The translations under genes were made by a program, and so were the position numbers. From the NCBI GenBank assembly GCA_027475525.1, contig JAMWFC010000134.1, positions 150,797-214,796 of the forward strand: a DNA stretch of 64,000 nt, given 5' to 3'. Positions 48,876 to 58,985 of this stretch are shown piece by piece; within the stretch, counting starts at the first letter, position 1; each line of letters starts with the position of its first letter. A model generated the notes under the pieces. That model searched no databases. It saw only the letters and a list, made by a program, of their open reading frames with translations, and was not told the origin of the DNA. Source of the stretch: Macrolepiota albuminosa (lineage: Eukaryota; Basidiomycota; Agaricomycetes; Agaricales; Agaricaceae).

Positions 48876-49077
48876 TCAGGACTTCTTGATATACAATATT
48901 TGCAGGAATTTTTGATGTATTTTCTTCTGATAAAATCACCTTGATATGATCTTCTGATGTGCATTGAGAAATTGCAACATAAAGTTGGCCATGTGTAAAA
49001 ACAGGTGATCAAAAGTCCAATCCAACATGCTTGACTGATTGCCCTTGGAACTTGTTGATAGTTATAGCAAAGGCCAA

Positions 49078-50354
49078 TCAAATTGAAAACTGTCTCCTGC
49101 ATAATAGTATTGGCATATCCTCTTCAGAGGCATCTAGATTGATCCTTGGAATCAAAACAGTTGAACCTGCAAACTTGGCATCTCCACTGATAATATGACA
49201 TCTGAGGACTCTGGTGCTGATATGAGTGACAATCATTCTTGTTCCATTGCAAAGTCCTTTGGTTGTGTCCAGATTCCTGAGGAGCATGACAGGAACTCCA
49301 ATCTTCAAAGCCAGTTTAGCCAAAGGCAAACTACTGGCTTTCAAAGAGTTGAGATATTCCACAGGATATAATGCAAGGCCATCAGGATTCCTGTTATCAG
49401 AGAGAACAGAATCTGCACTCTGTAAAATCCTTTCTTCCCCTGGATACCTCTCTAGAACTTCTGCATTGATCTCTCACAGAGAACAGAATCTGCACTCTGT
49501 AAAATCCTTTCCTCTCCTGGATACCTCTCTAGAACTTCTGCATTGATCTCCTCTATATCAGAGTTCTTGCCAGAGAGAATAGTCTGGTCCAGGTAATACT
49601 GATCATGTTGAGGATGACCAATATCAGGATATGTGGAAGAAATCAATCCAGTGATAGAATTGTCATCACAGATCATCCTTTCAGGCAGTTTGACTGTTTC
49701 TCCAGGTCCTAGATTTTTCCCTGCACCAACATCCAACAACCAAGCTGCATGAGCAATATTCTCTGCAGTCTGATCCAATCTCATATTTTGGACCAAGTAA
49801 TGGACTTGAATATGATCCCAAAGTCGGCCCCTTTTGAGTGAAGCAGCAATCATCTGCTGCCTAAGTCCATGTGGAACCACTGGAAGAGTTTGCCTAAAGT
49901 CCCCTCCAAAAACCACAGTGACTCCACCAAAGGAAATGTCATTATTGAAGATGTCTCTGAAGCCACGATCTACAGAGTCAATGGCATTTTTGTGTTGCAT
50001 TGAAACTTCATCCCAAATAACAACTTTGGTGCAAAGTATGAGCTGTGATAACTGGGTTCCTTTCTTGATATTGGCAATGGATGTGTCAAGAGCAGGAATG
50101 GGAATTTTGAATCTTGAATAAGCTGTTCTACCCCCTTCCAACAATAAGGCAGCAATCCCAGATGATGCTACACATAATGCCACATCTCCATTGGAACGAA
50201 TAGCAGCAGCCAGAGTATTGCAGACAAAGGTTTTGCCACATCCTCCAGCACTGTGAATGAATAGCATCCTGCCCAAATTGTTGTTCACAGAATTTATGAC
50301 AGCATCAAAGGTCTCCAGTTGTTCCACATTGAACTTGGCCTTGTTTTCCTCCAC
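49078..50354 (-). pseudogene. Helitron Pif1-type DNA helicase domain
   Basis: Superfamily 1 helicase blocks are in order: Walker A (IHSAGGCGKTFVCNTLAAAI), motif Ia (VASSGIAALLLEGGRTAYSRF), Walker B (KVVIWDEVSMQHKNAID), motif III (VVFGGDFRQTLPV), and toward the end [14 protein letters not shown] and [12 protein letters not shown]. This is the C-terminal half of the Helitron RepHel protein, which unwinds DNA during rolling-circle transposition. The frame is open from 50354 to about 49480. There a 77-bp duplication breaks it. With one copy removed it continues ([20 protein letters not shown]) into 49362-49078. It probably ends prematurely. Confidence 0.92.
49404..49557 (+). repeat. 77-bp tandem duplication in the helicase
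   Basis: Copies start at 49404 and 49481 with two internal differences (tttcttcccc versus tttcctctcc). Removing one copy rejoins the helicase frame. Confidence 0.97.
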
Positions 50355-50434
50355 TCTTTGCTTTAGCTCCTCAACATCATAATTGGTTTCATCTTCTAAA
50401 AGCCTATTGCCTAGAACAATAGTTTAATCAGTAT

Positions 50435-52246
50435 TCAAGTCAATCTTTTATGCAAATGCCAATTACCTGGAACTATATTCCAATTCTGTTGAGCCTCTGG
50501 CATGTTGGGAAAGTCTTTCAGAGTTTTCCCAAAATTCATCAAAGTGTCATTGATGAGATAAAGGCCATAGTCATAAATATCTTCATTGGTAAAGATCCGG
50601 TCCCTGTACTGCCTAGTATGTTCCAATCTGTGTTGAAGATCATCACAGATAGAATGCTTGAATTCATTCCATAGAGCCTCAGGAGTGGCAGGAGCACAGT
50701 GGAATAGAATAGTGCAAAACAGCTGTCTGAGAGCTGATCCTAGTTGGATTGGAGCAGCTTCAGTGAGACACTGCCTCCATTCTGCATCATCCTCCAAAAG
50801 ACCTAGAGCCTTGCATGCTTCTTGATAAGTGGGATAGATATGGCCATTGACTGTCCTGAGATCAGCCCATGAAGTTGCATTGGTTACAACAGTCAAGAGC
50901 ATCCTGAGATAGAACCTTTCTCCCTGTCTTGGTGAAGCAAAGCCCATGAAGTTGCATTGGTTACAACAGTCAAGAGCATCCTGAGATAGAACCTTTCTCC
51001 TTGTCTTGGTGAAGCAAAGTAGATCCTCCCAATTGCTGTACCTCTCTGCCTCTCCTTCCAACCCCGTTTAGATGCCTCATAAACAAACTTGGTTGGAAAG
51101 TTCTGATAAGTGGTGTTATTATTGGGAAACCTGGTATTGGCTTCAAACCAAGCTGTAAGTGCAGTCTTGTCTGCATTAGGTCTAGCAGCCACCACCTGTA
51201 TTGGTTCATCATCTGGGAAATAGACTTCATGCTGGTTTTCCAAGTGCACAGGCAATCTGTATACTGAAGGATATTCAGCATGCATATTGAATTCAAAGAT
51301 GTGCCAGCAAGCCTCAGGAGCAGAAATGTATCTGGCATCCAAGTGTTCCTTGATTTCATCCCTCTCCTCCCTAGCAATCTCCAAAGTTGTCCTATCATGG
51401 CCCTTGTAGATGTACTTGTAAATGTATTTGATTGCATCCACTGAAGCACAGACTTCCACATTGATATGTCATTGGAATTTGGCTGAGAGATATGGATTGT
51501 ATGGGACAACATTATGATTGTCATAACGACAATCATGCTTTTCAAAAAAGCGGCCATTGTTAGGTCTGGCATATTGAGGATAGCCATCATTACCATACTG
51601 TGTAGCTTCTTGAAATTCCTTGGAATATCTCTTGGAATATTTGTCATCTACCATGCACTTGGCATTGGGAAAATCTGCTCCACATGGACCATGGACCATA
51701 TTGGTAGTAACAACCTAATAACAAAGGTAAGTCACTACATTGATAATTCAAGTAAAGCCAATACCTGATACAATTGAGGCTGAGTCACTGGATCAGGAAT
51801 TTGAGCAGAGACAATAGTATCCACATGGGCTGCATCTTTGATCTTGTCATGGTGGTGAAGATATATATATGTGGAAGTCCCCTCTTTTGAAATTCAATGG
51901 TATGGACAGATGCCACACATTTTCCAAATAGACCATCTTTTATGTCCTTCAAAAGAACATTCTTCTTGAGTTCAAATACTCTGGCAACAATATCTGGATG
52001 ATCAGAAGCTGTTTGCCTCTTTCCATTAACTATAGGTTCCTTCAGCAGAGCCTCTTCTATTTCAGGCCACTTTGGATTGGCAGTCATAGTGATGAAGAGA
52101 TCTGGTTTATGGAAATGCCTGCAAATAGCCATAGAGTCCTGGAATAGTTGCTGCATGTGTCGTTCACTTCCAACATGAGAAGAGGGAAGGACTACACGTC
52201 GACTTTGTCTGCGTAAGTCTTCATCTCCAGCTGCGGCATCGACCAC
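50435..52246 (-). pseudogene. Helitron Rep domain and linker
   Basis: The Helitron-type N-terminal replication initiator appears in blocks: FQDSMAICRHFHKPDLFITM and TANPKWPEIEEALL (52246-51980), KRGLPHIYIF at the HUH site (about 51865), MVHGPCGADFPNAKCM (about 51690), YIYKYIYKGHDRTT (about 51420) and ACWHIFEFNMHAEYPSVYRLP (about 51290). The second histidine expected at the HUH site is Tyr (CAT to TAT type), and one base seems lost just after. A TGA interrupts near 51470 and an intron may lie at about 51770-51718. The 77-bp duplication at 50864 also breaks the frame. Rep nicks and joins DNA, and this copy cannot be active. Confidence 0.88.
50864..51017 (+). repeat. 77-bp tandem duplication in the Rep linker
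   Basis: Copies start at 50864 and 50941 with one difference (ctccctg versus ctccttg). With one copy removed, IGRIYFASPRQGERFYLRML runs straight into NATSWADLRTVNGHIYPTY. Confidence 0.97.
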
Positions 52247-52678
52247 TCCTTGATAGACTTCAGCCCTAATCTTTGTTTGATTGTGTCTAACCCAATTAAG
52301 TTTTGTTTGTTCAATTGAAGCCCATGCATCGACAACATATTATTGAAACAATTGACAACTTCAAAGCAAAGCGGCATTAGCTTCTAGAGATCTCTGCTGA
52401 AGTCAGTATGCATAGTAAGCAGTTCCAGTGATATTTTGTATTCTGCGTTGGCCTTGTGGTCCCAGCTAAGAAGGAATATTCAAATGAAATCCATGTTCTC
52501 CAGTTGGAAATATGATTGTGTAGTGCAGAGGAATATAAAAAGGGTGTAAATGGCTGATTCACTTCAATTGACCTTCATGCAGATGCAGGACTATGTCATG
52601 GTGATCTGATTGTTCTTCAGAGCCATCTCCTGGTATAATTGCAGCAACTTCTTCCTGTTCATTAGAGTTGTTATAGCA

Positions 52679-53410
52679 TCAATGATCTCCAAAATCAGTC
52701 CTAAGTTGAACAGAAAGCCTTTGTGGTTGGCCTTCAGAAACTTCTGTCATAATCTGCTTTGCATGCTTGTATAAGCCAATAAAGGGATTGACTCTATGAA
52801 GCATATTCTGCAAAGAGGCCATTATCTGAGGATCCAATCCAGGATTGCTCCGTTGACAAAAAGCCAATTGTTGATTATGATCATAGAAGTAGAGTTGTGC
52901 ATATATAGGATGATTGCCTTCAGTTGGAAGCAAAGCACCTGTCAGATGATGGAGCTCTCCATTAATCCTAAAGCTGTATGGTCCTGGTCGATTGGTGATT
53001 GTGTGATCAAGTTTAACTCCCAAAGATGTAAATGCAAAAGCTGCATTGTATTGGTGAATAGATGCTTTAAAAGCATCAGAAAGAGGATGGTGACCTTGGA
53101 GCAAGTTAAGCAGTTCTAATGGAGCATCTGCAAGTCTAGGCAAATCAATCTGGCCTTGCAGACAGCACATGCCAAATTTTGTATGATGTCTAGTAGAACT
53201 GGTGAGCTTTTCAGCATTCCAATGTAGAGCCTGACAGTGTGGACATATGACATCCATAAGACCAAGATAATGTGCTGAGGGTTCATCTATATAAGGCTGT
53301 CTTCCTCTTGGCAAAGCATTTATGCCTTGAATATGATCAACCCTTGGTAGCATAGGAGGTGCTGGTAGATTTTGCACAGGTGGATCCACATATTCCAAGT
53401 CCTCCTCCAT
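52679..53410 (-). pseudogene. Helitron N-terminal region (pre-Rep)
   Basis: An open frame of 243 codons contains CPHCQALHWNAEKLT and CCLQGQIDLPRLADAPLELLNLL, then FRINGELHHLTGALLP and YAQLYFYDHNQQLAFCQRS. This is the zinc-binding region that precedes Rep in fungal Helitrons. It is not interrupted. Downstream toward 52246 the frame is lost. Confidence 0.8.
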
Positions 53411-53496
53411 ATCCTCAGCAGGATTATTTCTAGGATCTTCTGGTAGGACTCTTTGTTGCTCCTCTACTATTGCTTGTGCAATTCCTGTTGCCTCTC

Positions 53497-54175
53497 TTAT
53501 TCTTGAACCATAGCCATATGTCTCAGCCTTTTCTGCTCTTGTAATTCTGCTAGTGTGGCAGTCGGCACAGATGGCATAGAATTCTGTACAGATACATTTC
53601 TGACTCTTCTAAATGCCAGAGCAGGTAGGGGTAGCACCATAGGCATAGGATTCTGTAAAGGAGTATCCCATCCTTCAGGCAGAACAGTTTCAGGAATATC
53701 CACAGGAAGTGGAGCAATAGTAGCCTGGTTGTCTCTCCTATGCATAGAAAGAGGAGAGCAGGTAGAAGTGGTACCATTCTAGGCCTATTGTTTCTTCTGG
53801 ATGTAGAAACAGGTAGAGGTGGCACCATTCTAGGTATAGGATTCTGTAAAGGTGCATTCCATCCTTCAGGCAAAAGAGTTTGAGGAATGACAATAGCAAA
53901 TGGATCCTGAGCAGCAATAGGCATATCCCCAGACTCCATCCTTCAGGCAAAAGTGTTTGAGGAATGACAATAGCAAATGGATCCTGAGCAGCAATAGGCA
54001 TATCCCCAGACTCTCTACTCCCAGACCCTATACCCCCAGACTCTCCTTCCCCAGACTCTATATCCCCAGACTCTATACCCCCAGACCCTCCCCCCAGACT
54101 CTCTATCCCCAGTTCCAAAATGAAGTGGTATAACCACTGAAGTAGATCTTCTACTTCTATGTGCATGACAATCAT
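53497..54175 (-). other. Low-complexity upstream frames of the Helitron
   Basis: Short repeated peptides (PLPVSTSRRNNRP, ESGDIESGEGESGGIGSG) come from diverged tandem units. The 77-bp duplication at 53864 lies here. It may be a disordered N-terminus, but no start codon can be fixed. Confidence 0.35.
53864..54017 (+). repeat. 77-bp tandem duplication
   Basis: Copies start at 53864 and 53941 with one internal difference (aagagtttg versus aagtgtttg). The shared block extends six bases further left on both copies. Confidence 0.97.
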
Positions 54176-54379
54176 CAGGATCAGTTATTTGCAACTATTT
54201 AAGCCTGCTTTCAATCCTAGCCTGCTGTCTTTGACCTTCAGGAGTACTGGGTTGAGAATGAGTAGTTGAAAATTGCCTGAATTATTGATTTTTTAAGCAT
54301 TTTAATAGCTCAAACTCTTTAAAAGTTACTTACATGATGATATATCTAGTATCTCAATAGGTAAATGTTGTCAAGCTTT

Positions 54380-54680
54380 CACTAATAAGCTGAATTCAAT
54401 ATTTATTAGCATTGATCAATAATAAATGAACTAATACTAACTGTTTGTAGTGTCAAATAAGCTGAATTGAATATGTATTAGCATTGATCAATAATAAACA
54501 AACCAACACTTACTTTGTTGTAATGATTTCAGAATTGTTTGTAGCTGATTTGATTGTTTATTAATTGATCAATAATAAATAAGCCAATATTTACTTTGTT
54601 GTAACTTTGTTTGTAGTGTCAAATAAGCTAAATTCAACGTTTGTAAACATTGATCAATCAATTAACAAATTGACACTTAC
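54380..54680 (+). repeat. Diverged tandem repeats of about 70 bp
   Basis: Four imperfect units share attgatcaataataaa and ttactttgttg/tttgtagtgtcaaataagc. Spacing varies (72 bp between the first two). It is AT-rich and non-coding. Confidence 0.8.
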
Positions 54681-54810
54681 TTTATTTGTAGTGTCTTCTC
54701 ACTACAATGGTGAATTTTGTATTTGTTTGGTCATGTATGGTTAAAAAAAAATGCAAGGCATGGAAACTGGTATCCACTAAATTGCGTTTGGCCTTTTCTC
54801 ATCCAGACAC

Positions 54811-54964
54811 CTTCTAAAAATGTCCAAACATAGCATTTATATTAATATTGAAGTTTACAATATATATTTTTTATTTTTTATACACACCTTCTAAAAATGT
54901 CCAAACATAGCATTTATATTAATATTGAAGTTTACAATATATATTTTTTATTTTTTATACTCTA
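54811..54964 (+). repeat. 77-bp tandem duplication
   Basis: Copies start at 54811 and 54888 and are identical over the unit (cttctaaaaatgtccaaaca through a T-rich tract). Confidence 0.97.
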
Positions 54965-55083
54965 AGTATGAAAATTGAGACTCTAGTATGAAAAATGAGA
55001 TGTCGTTACCCAAAAAGGAAGGTTCTTGGTCAGCCTTGGTCAGCATTAGTTTTTCCCAGGCATCGTTGCATTATATAGAAACA

Positions 55084-55200
55084 AGCTACGATTCGTGCCT
55101 TCGGCACGAATTTCGTAGCTCGTTGGGGGCTTCGCCCCCAAACCCCCCCCAACTAAGCCTCCACCCTAACCTCACTTCGTTCGGTTAGGGCTCCAAGTAT
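55084..55200 (+). repeat. Cluster of three perfect hairpins with TTC loops
   Basis: First hairpin: inner arms attcgtgcc / ggcacgaat (55091-55099, 55103-55111), extended by outer arms agctacga and tcgtagct with a two-base bulge. Second: ttgggggc-ttc-gcccccaa (55123-55141). Third: ccctaacc and ggttaggg (55164-55171, 55183-55190) around tcacttcgttc. CG is fully retained here although the surroundings lack it. Confidence 0.95.
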
Positions 55201-55208
55201 GTATAGAG

Positions 55209-56220
55209 AACTCAGTGCTTATTCCCGGCCTCAACCTCACTTCGTTCGGTTAAGGCCTCCGCATTTCACAACTCAGTGCTTATTCCCGGCCTCAACCTCA
55301 CTTCGTTCGGTTAAGGCCTCCGCATTTCACAACTCAGTGCTTATTCCCGGCCTCAACCTCACTTCGTTCGGTTAAGGCCTCCGCATTTCACAACTCAGTG
55401 CTTATTCCCGGCCTCAACCTCACTTCGTTCGGTTAAGGCCTCCGCATTTCACAACTCAGTGCTTATTCCCGGCCTCAACCTCACTTCGTTCGGTTAAGGC
55501 CTCCGCATTTCACAACTCAGTGCTTATTCCCGGCCTCAACCTCACTTCGTTCGGTTAAGGCCTCCGCATTTCACAACTCAGTGCTTATTCCCGGCCTCAA
55601 CCTCACTTCGTTCGGTTAAGGCCTCCGCATTTCACAACTCAGTGCTTATTCCCGGCCTCAACCTCACTTCGTTCGGTTAAGGCCTCCGCATTTCACAACT
55701 CAGTGCTTATTCCCGGCCTCAACCTCACTTCGTTCGGTTAAGGCCTCCGCATTTCACAACTCAGTGCTTATTCCCGGCCTCAACCTCACTTCGTTCGGTT
55801 AAGGCCTCCGCATTTCACAACTCAGTGCTTATTCCCGGCCTCAACCTCACTTCGTTCGGTTAAGGCCTCCGCATTTCACAACTCAGTGCTTATTCCCGGC
55901 CTCAACCTCACTTCGTTCGGTTAAGGCCTCCGCATTTCACAACTCAGTGCTTATTCCCGGCCTCAACCTCACTTCGTTCGGTTAAGGCCTCCGCATTTCA
56001 CAACTCAGTGCTTATTCCCGGCCTCAACCTCACTTCGTTCGGTTAAGGCCTCCGCATTTCACAACTCAGTGCTTATTCCCGGCCTCAACCTCACTTCGTT
56101 CGGTTAAGGCCTCCGCATTTCACAACTCAGTGCTTATTCCCGGCCTCAACCTCACTTCGTTCGGTTAAGGCCTCCGCATTTCACAACTCAGTGCTTATTC
56201 CCGGCCTCAACCTCACTTCG
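55209..56220 (+). repeat. 61-bp minisatellite, 16.6 near-perfect copies
   Basis: The unit starts aactcagtgcttattcccgg and has a period of exactly 61 bp: 16 full copies (55209-56184) and a partial one to 56220. I see no sequence differences between copies. Each unit contains a near-palindrome, ggcctcaacc ... ggttaaggcc, around the same tcacttcgttc loop as the third hairpin upstream, so the array grew from that hairpin. Confidence 0.98.
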
Positions 56221-56999
56221 TCCACAACTCTCAAAGCATTATTGTAAACTAAATTGAGTTTTTCGGATTTTATTCAGCATTTATAAATCTTTAAAAAACT
56301 AAAAATCAGTATATTAGTAACATTTGAATTTCTTCTCATTTTCTGGTGATTTTCCTGGAATTATTTGAGCATTTTCCACTAACATCTCCTAAAAAACAGA
56401 GCAATTGAATTCTCATTTTCTGGTGATTTTCCTGGAATTATTTGAGCATTTTCCACTAACATCTCCTAAAAAACAGAGCAATTGAATTTTTCTTGAAATT
56501 TTCACATTTCATTAAGGATTTATAAATCTCAGAAAAACTAAACTCAGTGTATCAGTAAGCCTTGAATTTTTCTAATTTTTTAGTGAATTTTTTAAGCATT
56601 ATCTACCAACATTTATTCAAAACAGACCAAAAAGACAACTATTTGTCAGCCTTAGTCATTGATGACTCAGCTGACAAATTTTTAGTCATCACATCAAATT
56701 CCCACAAAAGTCGTCGCATATACTATAGTAGATTTGTAAGCGCTGTCATTGGCTAGCCATGCCACATGCTGATTGATTGATGTTACCTGTCAATGCTTGC
56801 TGGTGGCATGATGTCAGCTGTCATTCCAGCTGCCACCAGTGCTATCACTAATTGGATCCATTGCTTGCCATGCATGGCCATTGGATAAGGCCTAAAATGG
56901 ATAAATTGTGTGTGCCAAGTTCAGAACATGTGTGGCAAGGTGTCTAGAACCAATGCCAAGCCTGCTGTTGATGTGCCTAGCCTGTGTGGGGTTATGTCA
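56221..56999. other. AT-rich end of the 9.4-kb insertion
   Basis: Non-coding apart from the 77-bp duplication at 56341. From about 56740 the composition changes to CA/TG-rich sequence without CG, up to the right border at 56999. Confidence 0.4.
56341..56494 (+). repeat. 77-bp tandem duplication
   Basis: Copies start at 56341 and 56418 and are identical over about 71 bases (ttctggtgattttcctggaa through gcaattgaatt). Confidence 0.97.
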
Positions 57000-57216
57000 C
57001 TGGGTCTGGATGTGGCATTGGGAAGATCGGTCAGGGCCTGTCAGTTGGTGCAAGGCTGAATGCTTGGAGGTGATTGATGGGGCTCAGAGCTTGTGGATGG
57101 GCACCAGTGCTGGTTGCTTGAGAGGGTGACAAGGGCAGGGTGTTGGGGCTCACATGGTGTGTTGGATCATGGCACATTGGGGTTTGCATGGTATGCCAGA
57201 GCAACAGGTTGTGACA
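57000..57216 (-). mobile_element. 5' LTR of the chromovirus, outer part
   Basis: It matches 37360-37572 of the other LTR (gtctggatgtggcattggg; tgctggttgcttg; ends caggttgtgaca). It completes the LTR that is broken at 47627. Confidence 0.9.
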
Positions 57217-58380
57217 AATTGCCACTTTACTGCCTGGAACAAGACAATATCTCAACTACTCAGAGATGTCCAATATAAAACAATCTCCATACTCTTTGCC
57301 AGTGCAGAGAAGCAGGAGCAGGTTCCACATATAATCATTCTCTCATGGCTCTATTGCTGCAAAGAATCTGGGAAAATTGTCTTCATGGACATGACTCCTC
57401 CTGACCCAAAGCAGCTGTTTGCTTTTGACTTCTTGAGCTCCTATGCCCTGCTATATGTGTGCCCTGGAATGCCCAATATATGTACTGGTCTGGCCATAAA
57501 CCAAGCCATGTGCATCTACTGGCATAGTCTCTTCAGATTTGTGCTTGTTTATGCTATTTGTGCTAGCTGCCCCTCTAAGTCCACAGTGCATAGGCACCTG
57601 GCATATATATTTGCTTAGCCAGGCCTCTACAAAGAGGCTATCACCAACTACAAGATGGTTATAGGGCAGCCATTTGTGCCCCTTCAATCCTAAAACCTAA
57701 ATTTTGAGTCTTGGCCTGTTGATATCCCAGAGGAATCATTCTCTGTCTTCATCACTTCAGATGTGTTGCGCATCCTTATTCACAATCAGATTCTGGTCAA
57801 CTGGGCTGACATGCCTACACCTATGGGGTCACTTTCTTGACCCATCATATTTTTTGCTGACCACTGGCTACAGCAGGAAGCTGCAGTGATCGATGATGAG
57901 AGGCTTCAATGCCTCGATTAGTATGGAACTCCCCTGTCAATTGTTGAGTGGGATGGGTGGTGCAAGGCCACCATTGGCAACCATCAATGCCTGATGCTTC
58001 AGCAGCAAGATAACTGTCACATTTTCAATGACACATTCCAAAATAAAATGTATCTTCTCATTGGGCAAGACCCCCATGCCTGTGAACTGTGGACATGCCA
58101 CTATGCATCCAATAATAGGGCTCTTACTGAGCCCAATAAACTTAAGATGGGTCAAACTATTGACCCCACTCTTACATTGTCTCCATTATAGGACTTTGAC
58201 AAATTTCTGCCTCAGGCAGGACCATTGGGCACCTCTCATGAGCCCACACTTTAGGATGACCTCCTTGACTATGACATGGATGATGTGACCACTGATCCAT
58301 TCTAGGAACCCAGGGACTCTTCCATAGCCCCCATTCCAGACTTACCAACAGCCTGACCATAGTATTACTTCAAGACCATA
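57217..58380 (+). pseudogene. Right half of the unknown element ORF
   Basis: The frame opens right after the LTR with HFTAWNKTISQLLRDVQYK, ILFASAEKQEQVPHIIILSW, FMDMTPPDPKQLFAFDFL, and continues with stops through ATIGNHQCLMLQQQDNCHIF and AHYVAMATeq-like ending near 58430. Stops are mainly TAG. The family is unknown to me. It may be an ORF of a retroelement, because a purine tract (attggggggt) and a TG-starting LTR-like sequence follow. Confidence 0.45.
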
Positions 58381-58400
58381 ATTCGGTCTGATTGGGGGGT

Positions 58401-58985
58401 GTGTAGCATAGCACACTATGTGGCCATGGCCACATAGCTTATAGTTAGTAGTAGCAGCAATGATATTATATTTATTATAATTTAATTTAATATTTACTTA
58501 ATTATATAAATGTACTTACATATCTGCTGCTTATTAAGCAGCTTATTTTTGTGTTTACCTACATAGTCAATAGACTAGACTGGTCTGATTCTGTGTGGTG
58601 TGAATCTTTAAGCTTTCACAATCTGTACCTTTGTTATACTTATAGAAGACCAGTCAATCCAGCCAGCACAGCACTAAACATATGGTGACAAGGCAGTGAT
58701 CAAAGATTGATGGGTCTGACAAAAGTAATATGATGAAGAAGTTCTGACATATCTCATTATTGTTGTGCAATCACTTTTTAGTTTGTTAGTAAGTCAGCTG
58801 CTACATAGTTTGTTGCCTATGAACACAGCCACTTGCTACAGTATTTAAGCATTCCCCAGATGTATTAGGTAAACATCTGAAAATACCACAGATACACTGA
58901 GTTTTCTCCATACTCGATCTAAGCTAATTCTATTGCATCACACTTAGGTTTGGTCTAATCAACCTGTAACCATATTTCCATTTCA
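58401..58985 (+). mobile_element. LTR-like sequence with a 22-bp perfect palindrome
   Basis: A purine-rich run (ttggggggtg) directly precedes TGTAGCATAGCACAC. The palindrome ctatgtggcca / tggccacatag sits at 58416-58437. The sequence then resembles a TA-rich LTR with a possible end near 58985 (atttccatttca). No second copy is in the window, so this is a suggestion from structure only. Confidence 0.35.

Larger units (their letters stand above)
47628..56999. mobile_element. 9.37-kb insertion splitting the LTR, carrying Helitron-type genes
   Basis: The inserted block is flanked by ctgg on both sides (47624-47627 and 57000-57003). Its ends are TGATGATGCCCAAAAG on the left and, read inward from the right, TGACATAACCCCACAC. 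They share TGA and CCC at matching places and may be decayed inverted repeats. A 4-bp duplication with TGA...TCA ends does not fit a Helitron, which makes no target duplication. The Helitron genes may therefore sit inside another element, or the whole may be composite. Confidence 0.6.
36801..57216 (-). mobile_element. Ty3/gypsy chromovirus with a later 9.4-kb insertion in its 5' LTR
   Basis: LTRs lie at 36801-37572 and 47068-47627 / 57000-57216. Between them on the minus strand, in order, are a proline-rich ORF, Gag with zinc knuckle, protease, reverse transcriptase, RNase H, integrase and chromodomain, which is the Metaviridae chromovirus order. The internal region is about 9.5 kb. It has many stops and almost no CG. 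I found no matching target duplication: actag precedes the left end and aattg follows the right end. Continuity of the interrupted ORF still marks these as the true ends. Confidence 0.88.

Noticed and set aside
55164..55190. CCCTAACC / GGTTAGGG resembling telomere repeats
   Set aside because: There is only one copy of each, arranged as a hairpin, and no tandem TTAGGG array. It is not an internal telomere.
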